A stretch of DNA of 64,000 nucleotides from Pelosinus sp. UFO1 (GTDB taxonomy: Bacteria; Bacillota; Negativicutes; DSM-13327), in NCBI RefSeq assembly GCF_000725345.1, contig NZ_CP008852.1, forward strand, positions 734,001 through 798,000. The letters are read 5' to 3'. Below are positions 1-7,802 of the stretch, one piece after another. The notes under the pieces are model-generated. The model was not told the origin of the DNA. It did no database searches and was given only the letters and a program-made list of their open reading frames with translations. Within the stretch, counting starts at the first letter, position 1. Every line of letters starts with the position of its first letter. The position numbers and the translations under genes are program-made.

Positions 1-200
1 TTAATCTGGAAATGGCTTGTTTTTGTCAGTTAGAATGCATTGATGATTTGATCAGAATATAGCGAAACAATGCTTGCTGATATATTACACTCGCGTAAAG
101 TACATCTCTTAAGGCGGTAATGGTTTTACAATTTTTTAAAGAAGGGGTTTATTAAAGCTTTTTTTCGGGCGATATTAGATAAAGATTAACTATTGAATCG

Positions 201-234
201 AAAAAATCTGCAGCAAGAAGCATGCTGCAGATTT
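201..234 (-). terminator. Intrinsic terminator of the GH18 gene
   Basis: A perfect 12-bp stem (204-215 with 223-234) around a 7-nt loop is followed on the minus strand by a run of six T. It lies about 40 bp past the stop codon of the GH18 gene. The rest of positions 1-200 is AT-rich and I see no gene in it. Confidence 0.8.
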
Positions 235-275
235 ATAAGGGAATTGTGAATTTCAGGCTTGAGTAAGTTTATGGT

Positions 276-1430
276 TTATTGCTTTATATTTTTATATAAT
301 ATGTCAATTAAGGTTCCATCCATATCTTTACTTAACTCCCACAGCATAACACCTCCAAGGTTATGATCGCGAACAAACTTTACTTTATATTCCAGTGCCT
401 GCGGGTCGTCGTAGGTAATAAAAACTTTGGTTTTAGGATTGAACAAGTAGGCCGCTTTGGCTGTCTCATCCCAGTAGCGGGTAAACCCTGTTTGTTTGGT
501 ATAGGCGAAAACTATTTCTTTGTAGGAAACATCACGAGCATTTTTTGTGGAGGCTTTTTGATACAAACCGTTGTTCTTTGGCTCTACTTGTTCCCAGAGG
601 CGTCCGTAAAACGCAGTGCCTAGTACAATTTTGCCGGAAGGGACACCGGCGGATATATAACGGAGCGCCGCATCAGCCGCGCCGCCGATGCCCAAAGTAT
701 CCAATTTGTTGGCATAGAGGGCGGTATGGTGTCCGGTTTGGGCTTCCCAGCCGCCATGATAATCATAGGTCATAAGATTGATGTAATCAACTAGCGGTAT
801 TACTTTGTCGATTTCAATATTGTCAATAGCCCATTGATTCACATTAGCGGCGTAGGTTAGCAGATAATCCTTTTTGGTGATTGTGCTCAAGTTGTCCAAT
901 TCAGCACGAATGGCTTGTAGGAATAAGGTAAAGTTTTGCTTGTCTTCCGGTCTGGCTTTAATAGCGCCCCAGCCGCCTTGAACCGGAAACTCCCAATCAA
1001 TGTCGATTCCATCCAGATCATGTTTGCTCAAATAGTCAGCAACACTTTTAGCAAATATATCACGGGATTCCGGTGTCAGCGCGGCGTCGGAAAAGCCGTC
1101 GCCGCCCCAGCCGCCAACTGCAATTAATACTTTTAAGTCGGGGTTTTCCAGTTTGGCTTTTTTCAATTCTTGAAATTGAATAGCTTCAATCCCTTTTCCA
1201 TCAATTTTTACGTTGGCAATTTTTCCGTCTTCAATTCGCGCAAACGATAAATTGATATGCGTTAATTTTTTAGCTGGAATGTCTTGTGCTGACCAGTTTT
1301 CCCAAGCAGCCAGATAAGCAACAATTTTGTGGTCTGTAATAGCATTGTCCTGAGCAAAAACGGGTGTGATGACAAGCGCACAGGAAATTAAAATTAATAC
1401 CAGAACTGCCCCAAATGCCCTCTTAATCAT
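276..1430 (-). CDS. Secreted glycoside hydrolase family 18 (chitinase-like) protein
   Basis: The protein carries a signal peptide (MIKRAFGAVLVLILISCALV, cleavage probably after VFA) and a single GH18 TIM barrel. The family catalytic signature DxxDxDxE is present as DGIDIDWEF, and typical strands YLAAWENW, INLSFA and GGWGGDG precede it, with YDYHGGW and MLWELSKDMDG near the end. GH18 enzymes cleave beta-1,4-linked N-acetylglucosamine polymers; without binding modules the substrate could be chitin or peptidoglycan. About 384 residues is normal for a lone catalytic domain. I start it at the ATG at 1430, not the upstream in-frame start at 1469, because GGGAGGATC sits just upstream and the signal peptide begins there. 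It is transcribed alone. Confidence 0.92.
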   Translation of the reverse strand: MIKRAFGAVLVLILISCALVITPVFAQDNAITDHKIVAYLAAWENWSAQDIPAKKLTHINLSFARIEDGKIANVKIDGKGIEAIQFQELKKAKLENPDLKVLIAVGGWGGDGFSDAALTPESRDIFAKSVADYLSKHDLDGIDIDWEFPVQGGWGAIKARPEDKQNFTLFLQAIRAELDNLSTITKKDYLLTYAANVNQWAIDNIEIDKVIPLVDYINLMTYDYHGGWEAQTGHHTALYANKLDTLGIGGAADAALRYISAGVPSGKIVLGTAFYGRLWEQVEPKNNGLYQKASTKNARDVSYKEIVFAYTKQTGFTRYWDETAKAAYLFNPKTKVFITYDDPQALEYKVKFVRDHNLGGVMLWELSKDMDGTLIDILYKNIKQ

Positions 1431-1627
1431 TCGTAAAGATCCTCCCTCAAAATTTTGTAGGTCTATCACCGGTAATTGTTATCAGTCTTGACCTATTTTT
1501 TGATTATGCAAATAGCATGCCAGCTGGATCGCATTTTTAAAAACGTTGAAATGCAAGTTTAAAATAAGATAATTACTTAACGGATTCTAATTTAAATAGA
1601 TTTTCAGGACATCTATTAATAAAGAAA

Positions 1628-1656
1628 AAACAGTGTAAATGCATTACACACTGTTT
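1628..1656 (-). terminator. Hairpin terminator, minus strand
   Basis: AAACAGTGT pairs with ACACTGTTT around an AT-rich loop, and the minus strand continues into TTTTTTCTTT. It sits just downstream of the cytochrome-like remnant at 1686-1815, which suggests that remnant is the 3' end of a once complete minus-strand gene. Confidence 0.6.
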
Positions 1657-1685
1657 CTCTTTGTTCTACACGCTAGGTTTGAGTT

Positions 1686-1815
1686 TTACACACCTGTGGC
1701 TGGCTTCTGGGGAATGTTAGTATGGGTACCATGACACTTTGTGATGTTGTGGTCTTCATGCCCATTGCCTTTATGAATGCATGAGCGAACAGTATTGCCA
1801 AATTTCGCAGGAATT
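1686..1815 (-). pseudogene. Possible 3' remnant of a c-type cytochrome gene
   Basis: One minus-strand frame stays open for about 40 codons up to a stop at 1686 and reads ...FGNTVRSCIHKGNGHEDH followed by NITKCHGTHTNIPQKPATGV. The KCHGTH segment resembles a haem-binding CxxCH region of tetra/multihaem cytochromes, but the first cysteine is missing and no start codon or ribosome binding site is seen. A terminator follows it. The assignment rests on motif resemblance only and the region may be non-coding. The remainder of 1431-2021 shows no other gene. Confidence 0.3.
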
Positions 1816-2021
1816 TGGCAGGAGTTCTTTATGATATGACAAATATAGATGGTTAATCAACACTCGTGTACTAATGTAAAACTATTTTAAATCAGTATTT
1901 ATTTAGGATGAACATAAAAAGCATCATTTCTTTGAACCGAGAAATATTTGTTGCGAGCGCTTGGTCAAATTTTATGAAAGATTTGCAAGAGTCAGAGTGA
2001 TTTCAATGGGAGGTGTTTATT

Positions 2022-2693
2022 TTGAAAAGCTTTGGGAAATTACAGGGGACACACTTGTTTAGTCAATTACCAGAATCTGTTATAGCTCAATACTTTAGTC
2101 ATTGTCGTACACACAAATTCAAAAAAAAGGAAGAAATATTTGAATTAGAGGAACACTCGGACTATATTTATATTGTTCTTCAAGGGCGGATTCGCGTGTA
2201 TTTACGGTATCCAAATGGCAAAGAATTTACGCTTACTATTTTAGAATCTGGTGCTGTTTATAGCGGGCATACGCGTGCTTTTGGTCAAGCCCTTGATGAT
2301 GGTGAAATTGTATTTCTTCCTATACAATCATTTCGTAAATTGCTAATGGAAGTACCGTTGTTTGTGATGAGTGTAATTTCAGTGCTAGGCGATTCGTTAA
2401 AGAACTCTATTAATACAATTGAAAGTTTAGTGTTCAAAGAAGTGAATAAAAGATTGTATCAGTTTGTGTATAGTCTAGCCCTCGCTGGTGGTGAGCAGAG
2501 TACAGCAACCTTTCAAATTACTTTAGGTTTAACACATCAACAGATTGCAACGATCGTCGGTAGTACAAGACAAACGGTGAATACTTTCTTTAATAATCTT
2601 CAAAAGGAAGGATTGATCGTACTAGAAAAAGATAAAATTATCATTCGAGATTTTAATGAAATAACAAAGCGTGCAAAGGATGATACAGAGTAG
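2022..2693 (+). CDS. cooA: CooA-like CO-sensing Crp/Fnr family regulator
   Basis: This is a Crp/Fnr protein of 223 residues with an N-terminal cyclic-nucleotide-binding-type beta roll (about 10-115), a dimer helix (about 120-145) and a C-terminal HTH (LTHQQIATIVGSTRQTVNTF, about 170-190). The segment SGHTRAFGQALDD matches, from memory, the haem-binding stretch of Carboxydothermus CooA (CTHTRAFIQAMED). The distal-site histidine is kept as His83, while the CooA cysteine is Ser81. CooA binds CO through haem and activates CODH genes. Position 55 bp before a CooA-type box and upstream of cooS supports the call. I start it at the TTG at 2022, eight bases after GGGAGG; the GTG at 2013 overlaps that site. 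It could be a non-haem Crp/Fnr paralogue. Confidence 0.75.
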   Translation: MKSFGKLQGTHLFSQLPESVIAQYFSHCRTHKFKKKEEIFELEEHSDYIYIVLQGRIRVYLRYPNGKEFTLTILESGAVYSGHTRAFGQALDDGEIVFLPIQSFRKLLMEVPLFVMSVISVLGDSLKNSINTIESLVFKEVNKRLYQFVYSLALAGGEQSTATFQITLGLTHQQIATIVGSTRQTVNTFFNNLQKEGLIVLEKDKIIIRDFNEITKRAKDDTE

Positions 2694-2745
2694 CAAGTCG
2701 TTAACGCTATAAGTATACAATCAAGTAATTTCAACTAAAAAGGAG

Positions 2746-2776
2746 AAAGATGTCGGCTAGCTGACATCTTTTTTTT
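2746..2776 (+). promoter_or_regulatory. CooA-type palindrome / terminator hairpin between cooA and cooS
   Basis: TGTCG (2751-2755), six bases GCTAGC, then TGACA (2762-2766) form a nearly perfect dyad matching the TGTCR-N6-YGACA form of known CooA boxes. Flanking AAAGA and TCTTT extend the stem, and eight T follow, so the same sequence also reads as an intrinsic terminator for cooA. The centre is 130 bp before the cooS ATG; a weak -10 (TAGTTT, 2788-2793) would place it near -41.5, the class II activator position. The promoter assignment is inference. Confidence 0.6.
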
Positions 2777-2888
2777 CATGTTTATGTTAGTTTATAAGTA
2801 GAGAAGGCTAAGATTCAGGAGTTTTTTTGCAATATAACGCCTTACAGGACTTGATTATCAGATAAATGGTGAGGGAGATGTATATATT

Positions 2889-4847
2889 ATGCATAAATCA
2901 CAGAAAATTCAGTCTATTAGTTTGGATCATGATATTGAGATTCTTTATAAAAAAGCCTGTGAGGAAGGAATTGAAACCGCTTTTTCTCGTGCGGAGCAAA
3001 GCGCTGCTCGTTGCCCTTTTGGTTCAGCTGGGGTTTGTTGTCGGCATTGTTTAGAAGGACCATGCCGCATAGCACCAAATGGTAAAGGAGCGCAACGAGG
3101 GATATGCGGAGCTGACGCTGATACAATTGTTGCGCGAAATCTATTAACCAACCTTATTGAAGGTGTAGCTGGCCATGCTGAACATGGCAGGGAAACGGCC
3201 TTGGCTTTATTAGAAGCAGCTGAAGGTCATTCCGACTATACAATTAAAGGGATAGAGAAGTTATATCAGGTGGCGAAAGGTCTAGGCCTTAATACCAATG
3301 AAAAAACAGTAGAGGCTATTGCAAAAGAAGTGGCTCTCAAGGCATTAGAGGACTATCAAAAACAAGCGGGAATTATGAATTGGCTGACTCTTCATGCGCA
3401 AAAGCAATCAATCGATAAATGGAATGAGCTTGGTATTACGCCTGTTAATATTCATTTGGAAATTTCAAAGGCGATTACTAGAACTTCAATGGGCTGTGAT
3501 GCTGATCCAGTAAACCTTCTGTTGGGCTGCTTGACGATGGGGCTTGTGGATGGTTATGGCGGTTTGCATTTGTCTACAGATCTGCAGGACATACTCTTTG
3601 GTGTACCTAAATTAGTAAAGTCAAAATTCAAACTTGGTGTGATAAAACCAGAAACGGTTAACATTGCAGTGCATGGCCATGTTCCCCTACTATCGGAGAA
3701 AGTTGTGGAATGGTCTCGTAAATTATCAGAGGAAGCAAAGGAAGTAGGCGCAACAGGAATTAACGTTGTTGGGGTGTGTTGTTCCGGTAACGAAATATTG
3801 ATGCGTCACGGTATACCGGCAGCGTCGAGTTTCTCTTCTCAAGAACTAATTATTGTAACTGGTCTGCTGGAAGCAATGGTGGTTGATGTACAATGTATTA
3901 TGCCAGGTCTGCAAAAAGTGGCAGAGTGTTATCATACAGAAATTATTACAACCTTACCCTATGTTAAAATTGCTGGCGCCACTCATATTGATTTTCATAC
4001 GACTGAGGCAGATCAAGCAGCACAGGCGATTGTTCGTAAAGCAATTGCCAATTTCAAAAAGCGAGATCCTCAAAAGACCTCTAATTTTACAGGAACAGTA
4101 GAAGCTTATGCTGGATTTTCTACAGAACAAATTCTAGAAGCTCTAGGCGCACTGAATGGAAAGGAGCCTCTACAACCTTTAATTGACGCCATCACCAGTG
4201 GTGCCATCCGTGGTGTTGCGGCTATCGTCGGCTGTACCAATCCTCGTGAATTACAAGACTTCGGGAATGTTACAGTAGCAAAAGAGTTGCTTAAAAATAA
4301 TGTCTTGGTGGTTGCCACAGGCTGCGCAGCTCATTCTTTGGCAAAGCATAATCTGATGAATATGGACGGGTTAGAATATTGTGGTCAGTCTTTGCGAGGG
4401 GTTTTGCAGGCCATTGGGCAAGCAGTAGGGCTTCCATCATTGCCACCAACCTTGCATATGGGAAGTTGTGTTGATAATTCACGTCCTGCTGCTCTGCTAT
4501 TAGCCGTAGCAGATTTTCTAGGGGTGGAAATTAAGGATTTGCCTGCTGTTGGAACTTGTCCAGAAACTCATAGTCCCAAAGCGCTAGCAATCGGTACTTT
4601 TTTTCTAGCAAATGGTGTAGACGTTCATATCGGCGTTGATCCACAAGTGTCTGGTTCTAAGCTTGTTACTGACGTTCTCTGCAACGGCGCTGAGGATGAA
4701 GGTTTAAATTTGGAAAAATTATTTGGTGGCAAATTAATTTATGAACAAGATGCTGTAAAAGCAGCTAATATTTTGCTTGGGCGAATTGAAGAGAAAAGAT
4801 TGGCGCTAGGCCTAAGTTCAAATTTTGATAGGTGGCAGGAGAAATGA
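2889..4847 (+). CDS. cooS: Anaerobic carbon monoxide dehydrogenase catalytic subunit (Ni-Fe)
   Basis: The 652-residue protein has the standard CooS length and catalyses CO + H2O to CO2 + 2H+ + 2e-. The cysteine spacing at the N-terminus is diagnostic: Cys42 and Cys50 (interface D cluster), Cys51, Cys54, Cys59 and Cys73 (B cluster) match the spacing of Carboxydothermus CODH-II with a constant offset of three. The active-site region also fits, with HGHVPL (His264) and VGVCCSGNE (Cys298) as C-cluster ligands, and later conserved CTNPRE, GCAAH and MGSCVDNSR segments. No electron carrier CooF or ECH hydrogenase genes follow, so the electron acceptor is encoded elsewhere. It overlaps cooC by four bases (ATGA). 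Confidence 0.97.
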   Translation: MHKSQKIQSISLDHDIEILYKKACEEGIETAFSRAEQSAARCPFGSAGVCCRHCLEGPCRIAPNGKGAQRGICGADADTIVARNLLTNLIEGVAGHAEHGRETALALLEAAEGHSDYTIKGIEKLYQVAKGLGLNTNEKTVEAIAKEVALKALEDYQKQAGIMNWLTLHAQKQSIDKWNELGITPVNIHLEISKAITRTSMGCDADPVNLLLGCLTMGLVDGYGGLHLSTDLQDILFGVPKLVKSKFKLGVIKPETVNIAVHGHVPLLSEKVVEWSRKLSEEAKEVGATGINVVGVCCSGNEILMRHGIPAASSFSSQELIIVTGLLEAMVVDVQCIMPGLQKVAECYHTEIITTLPYVKIAGATHIDFHTTEADQAAQAIVRKAIANFKKRDPQKTSNFTGTVEAYAGFSTEQILEALGALNGKEPLQPLIDAITSGAIRGVAAIVGCTNPRELQDFGNVTVAKELLKNNVLVVATGCAAHSLAKHNLMNMDGLEYCGQSLRGVLQAIGQAVGLPSLPPTLHMGSCVDNSRPAALLLAVADFLGVEIKDLPAVGTCPETHSPKALAIGTFFLANGVDVHIGVDPQVSGSKLVTDVLCNGAEDEGLNLEKLFGGKLIYEQDAVKAANILLGRIEEKRLALGLSSNFDRWQEK

Positions 4848-5629
4848 GACAGAAAGGAATAAAGATTGCTATATCTGGTAAAGGTGGTGTTGGGAAAACT
4901 ACACTAGCCTCACTACTGTGTCATGTATTATCTTCTAGAAATATCAAGGTATTAGCTGTTGATGCTGATCCTGATGCTAATCTTGGTATGGCATTAGGGT
5001 TTAACCCGGAAGTTCTTGCTAAGGTTAGCACCATCGCCCAAGATGAAAAACTCATTCAAGAACGTACAGGGGCAACACCTGGTGGATTCGGGGAGTGGTT
5101 TACTTTAAACCCTTTGGTGGACGATATACCTGAGAAGTATCTGGTAAGAAAGGATCATATCGGCCTTTTGCAAATGGGTACAAAATCGATAGGCGGTGCA
5201 GGATGCGCTTGTCCAGAAAGTATATTGCTAAAATCTCTTTTAAACCATTTGGTGCTTGAGCGAAATGAGGCAGTTATTGTTGATATGGAGGCAGGTTTAG
5301 AACATTTAGGTCGTGGCACTGCTGAAGGAGTGGATGCATTTATTATAGTAGTTGAACCTGGACAGCGTAGTTTTGTGACGGCGCGTGCCGTGGCAAAAAT
5401 GGCGAAGGATTTAAATATACAAAAAATATATATTGTAATTAGTAAATTTCAAGGCATAGAAATGACATCCATAATAGAACAATTAGAAGATTTAAAGATA
5501 ATGGGGGTCCTTCCTTACAAAATGGAAGCGATTTCTGCTGATTTCCAAGGAAGGACCTTATTCGAACTATGTCCTGAGTTAGTAGAAGAAGCGGCCTGTA
5601 TTCTAGATAGGATCATGAATGAAATCTAA
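4844..5629 (+). CDS. cooC: CODH nickel-insertion accessory ATPase
   Basis: A MinD/NifH-type P-loop ATPase with deviant Walker A GKGGVGKTT near residue 11, the DADPDANLG switch segment and the CxC motif GCACPE used for nickel binding and dimerisation in CooC. It loads nickel into the CooS C-cluster. The ATG at 4844 overlaps the cooS stop as ATGA, which points to translational coupling; an in-frame GTG at 4832 is the alternative start. The length of about 261 residues is typical. No other maturation genes (cooT, cooJ) follow. Confidence 0.95.
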   Translation: MRQKGIKIAISGKGGVGKTTLASLLCHVLSSRNIKVLAVDADPDANLGMALGFNPEVLAKVSTIAQDEKLIQERTGATPGGFGEWFTLNPLVDDIPEKYLVRKDHIGLLQMGTKSIGGAGCACPESILLKSLLNHLVLERNEAVIVDMEAGLEHLGRGTAEGVDAFIIVVEPGQRSFVTARAVAKMAKDLNIQKIYIVISKFQGIEMTSIIEQLEDLKIMGVLPYKMEAISADFQGRTLFELCPELVEEAACILDRIMNEI

Positions 5630-5636
5630 TATACAA

Positions 5637-5672
5637 GAGGAGTAATGGCAACTTAATAGTCCATTACTCCTC
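5637..5672. terminator. Inverted repeat after cooC
   Basis: GAGGAGTAATGG (5637-5648) is repeated inverted at 5661-5672 around a 12-nt spacer, starting 8 bp after the cooC stop. There is no T-run, so it may protect the 3' end of the mRNA rather than terminate it. Confidence 0.55.
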
Positions 5673-5887
5673 ACCTCTAACGGCGAAAAACTAGCATTAA
5701 GCTTTGCGTGTCATTAGCGACCTACGCTTCACGCGCACAATAGCGAAGCATAAACTAAGCACTTTAAAATAAACTTTAGGAGAAACCAAAAGAAATCTTC
5801 AAGATACTGGACTGCTACAAGATTGAGGAAGAAATCGTACAAGCACTACAACGGGCAGCCGTAGCAAATGAATAGGAGGTCATTAGT

Positions 5888-6061
5888 ATGCTTATTGAAG
5901 TTGGTTCAAAAGTATCTCTCTATTTTAATACCTGTCATAACGGAACGATAACTAATATAGATGGGGCTAAGGTTTTTGTAAGGTTCGATGATAAACCAGA
6001 TCAGGAAGAATCGTATTCTATGAATGAATTTCTGAAGATGTTGAAGGTAACTGAAGAATAG
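5888..6061 (+). CDS. Small hypothetical protein (57 aa)
   Basis: A short frame beginning MLIEVGSKVSLYFNTCHNGT and ending LKMLKVTEE, with a good GGAGG eight bases before the ATG. It is charged, lacks membrane segments and looks like a small beta-rich (SH3/KOW-like) fold by its GSKVSL...NGTITNIDG...VFVRFDD pattern, which is only an impression. A short open stretch before it (ending ALQRAAVANE at 5872) has no start and may be a remnant of an upstream gene. I do not recognise the family. Confidence 0.55.
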   Translation: MLIEVGSKVSLYFNTCHNGTITNIDGAKVFVRFDDKPDQEESYSMNEFLKMLKVTEE

Positions 6062-6084
6062 AACTTTAGAGGTGAGACGTAGAA

Positions 6085-6152
6085 CCGTATCATTGGTAAT
6101 AGCGAAAATAGTAGAACTCCTGCCAAACTTGTGGATTTGGCAGGAGTTCTGT
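6085..6152. repeat. Composite intergenic repeat: CGTATCATTGG box plus 15-bp hairpin
   Basis: The box CCGTATCATTGGTAATAGCG (6085-6104) is followed by a perfect 15-bp stem (AGAACTCCTGCCAAA with its complement, loop of 8, ending 6152). The box recurs near 26273, 44774, 50566 and 53300, and the hairpin type recurs in degenerate form near 1796, 21572, 39307, 53362 and 63296. The rest of 6153-6404 is AT-rich with no gene seen. Confidence 0.75.
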
Positions 6153-6404
6153 GTGTTTTAGGGAATAAGACTATTGTATTCTGTTTTGCAGGGCCGGTAT
6201 TACTGAGTCAGCTAAGCAAGAAAGAAGATAAAAGGGACAAGTCACTTGTCACAATAAAAAGCAGTGTGTTATAGAATAAAAGAAAGGCTTATTTCAATAT
6301 TCGATGACCGTTTATAGTCAATCAGAGAGTATTTAAGTGTTTTTTTAGTTAAAAGCTTTGATTAACAGTGAAATATAGCCTAATAACCCTATACGGAGGT
6401 TTAA

Positions 6405-7388
6405 ATGTCTATTTTGTTTATTCAATTAAATGATTGGTTATCCAAAAACATGTTCATCGTAGTGCTTTCTGGACTATTCTTAGGCTTTTTCGTTACTATT
6501 ACTGATTCCCCGTTTCTACGACAAATTGTGGTGGCTTTATTCGCTTACATGACCTTTATCACCGCATTAGGTACAAGTTTTAAGGAATTCACTACCGTGC
6601 TAAAGAAGCCCTGGATTCCTATATGGGTGCTGATTTTAGTTCATTTTGTTACACCGTTGACAGCTTGGGCTGTTGGCATGATCTTCTACCCCAATGATCC
6701 TGACATCCGGCTAGGCTATCTAATCGGCTCTTCAATTCCAATTGGGGTTACATCTATCATCTGGACTTCGTTAATCAAAGGTGATTTAGGCATATCTTTT
6801 GTTGCAGTAACATTGGATACTTTAGTTGTACCTACAGTATTACCGTTATTTTTCCATATTGTTGTTGGCCAAACCATCGACATTAGCTATAGTAAAATGG
6901 TTATCGACCTTATGCTCATGGTTACGGTGCCTAGCATCATCGGTATGCTCCTGCATGATTGGACAAAGGGGAGGAGTGTTAATTTCGCTAACAGCATTGG
7001 GGGTGCCACATCAAAAGGAGCACTTTTTCTGGTCATCCTAATTAATTCAGCAGTCGTAATGCCACAAATTAATTGGGACATCTCCATACTAAAAACATTA
7101 CTCGTTACCTTATTTGTTGTATCAGCAAGCTTCTTTGTCGGTTACCTAGGATCATTTGCATTAAAAGAACGAACTCAGAGTATTATACTAACAATGATTT
7201 TTAATGTGGGCATCCGTAATAACGCTTGTGGACTCGTCATTGCACTCACCTATTTTCCGCCAAGGGTTGCAGTTCCTATGACACTGGCTATTTTGTATCA
7301 GCAGCCACTCGCAACAATTGTATCTCATTTATATAAACGTCTTCAAGCAGCAAAGTGTCAAGGGGACAGGTTCGTTGACATTAGGTAA
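6405..7388 (+). CDS. Bile acid:sodium symporter (BASS) family transporter
   Basis: A 327-residue integral membrane protein with about nine to ten hydrophobic segments. GSSIPIGVTSIIWTSL, TLDTLVVPTVLPLFF and FNVGIRNNACGLVIAL fit the two inverted repeats and the crossover regions of the BASS fold. Family members move bile acids, pantoate or other organic anions with Na+, or arsenite in the related ACR3 group; the substrate cannot be told from sequence. An unusual feature is that the last codons (QGDRFVDIR and stop) lie inside a REP-like palindrome that starts at 7356, so the natural C-terminus has been replaced or extended by repeat DNA. GGAGG precedes the ATG. Confidence 0.85.
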   Translation: MSILFIQLNDWLSKNMFIVVLSGLFLGFFVTITDSPFLRQIVVALFAYMTFITALGTSFKEFTTVLKKPWIPIWVLILVHFVTPLTAWAVGMIFYPNDPDIRLGYLIGSSIPIGVTSIIWTSLIKGDLGISFVAVTLDTLVVPTVLPLFFHIVVGQTIDISYSKMVIDLMLMVTVPSIIGMLLHDWTKGRSVNFANSIGGATSKGALFLVILINSAVVMPQINWDISILKTLLVTLFVVSASFFVGYLGSFALKERTQSIILTMIFNVGIRNNACGLVIALTYFPPRVAVPMTLAILYQQPLATIVSHLYKRLQAAKCQGDRFVDIR

Positions 7389-7449
7389 GCAAAATATAAA
7401 ATGTATAAGTAAGAAAGGCATCTATGTCAAAGGACCTGTCCCCTTGACG
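7356..7449. repeat. REP-like long palindrome (GGGGACAGGT family)
   Basis: GTCAAGGGGACAGGT (7357-7371) and its exact complement (7434-7448) bracket a 62-nt spacer. It overlaps the 3' end of the BASS gene. Half-copies of the same unit lie at 21414-21445. The arrangement is typical of RAYT-mobilised palindromes. Confidence 0.7.
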
Positions 7450-7549
7450 TTGGACATTAAAAATAAATTTGCCGGTTACGGTGGTTGGATGACCACTGTA
7501 ACCGGCTTTTTACTTTTACAATTAAGAATGTTATGTTCTGTACTGCCTA

Positions 7550-7798
7550 TTATTTTGAGTTTTTTTGTAGTGTTTGACATGAAGTATTGCCTAGGACAAT
7601 ATTTTGCGCTTCGCGAGCATATTGACCATCTGACATTGGAGAGATATCGTTAAGAACACCAGAGTAAATACTATGAAAGAAAAACATTACTCCTGATATG
7701 AGTACTACGACGGCAGTTTGGCGTGCTTTGCTTTTTATCATAAATACAACTCCGTCAACGGGTAGTACCGAAAAATTTACTTTTTCGTTTTCACCCAT
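7550..7798 (-). CDS. Possible small single-pass membrane protein
   Basis: A frame of 82 codons starts four bases past the stop of the DUF362 gene, so it could be coupled to it. It has one hydrophobic segment (TAVVVLISGVMFFFHSIYSG) and a polar tail. There is no clear ribosome binding site and I do not recognise a family. It may be real only as a coupled downstream gene. Confidence 0.4.
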   Translation of the reverse strand: MGENEKVNFSVLPVDGVVFMIKSKARQTAVVVLISGVMFFFHSIYSGVLNDISPMSDGQYAREAQNIVLGNTSCQTLQKNSK

Positions 7799-7802
7799 AT
7801 TG

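Noticed and set aside
2746-2776. Only a terminator
   Set aside because: The dyad TGTCG-N6-TGACA next to a CooA-like gene is too specific to be dismissed as just a terminator; both readings are kept.
7318-7653. 111-codon plus-strand frame after the BASS gene
   Set aside because: It runs through the REP-like palindrome and overlaps the minus-strand coding region; no ribosome binding site.
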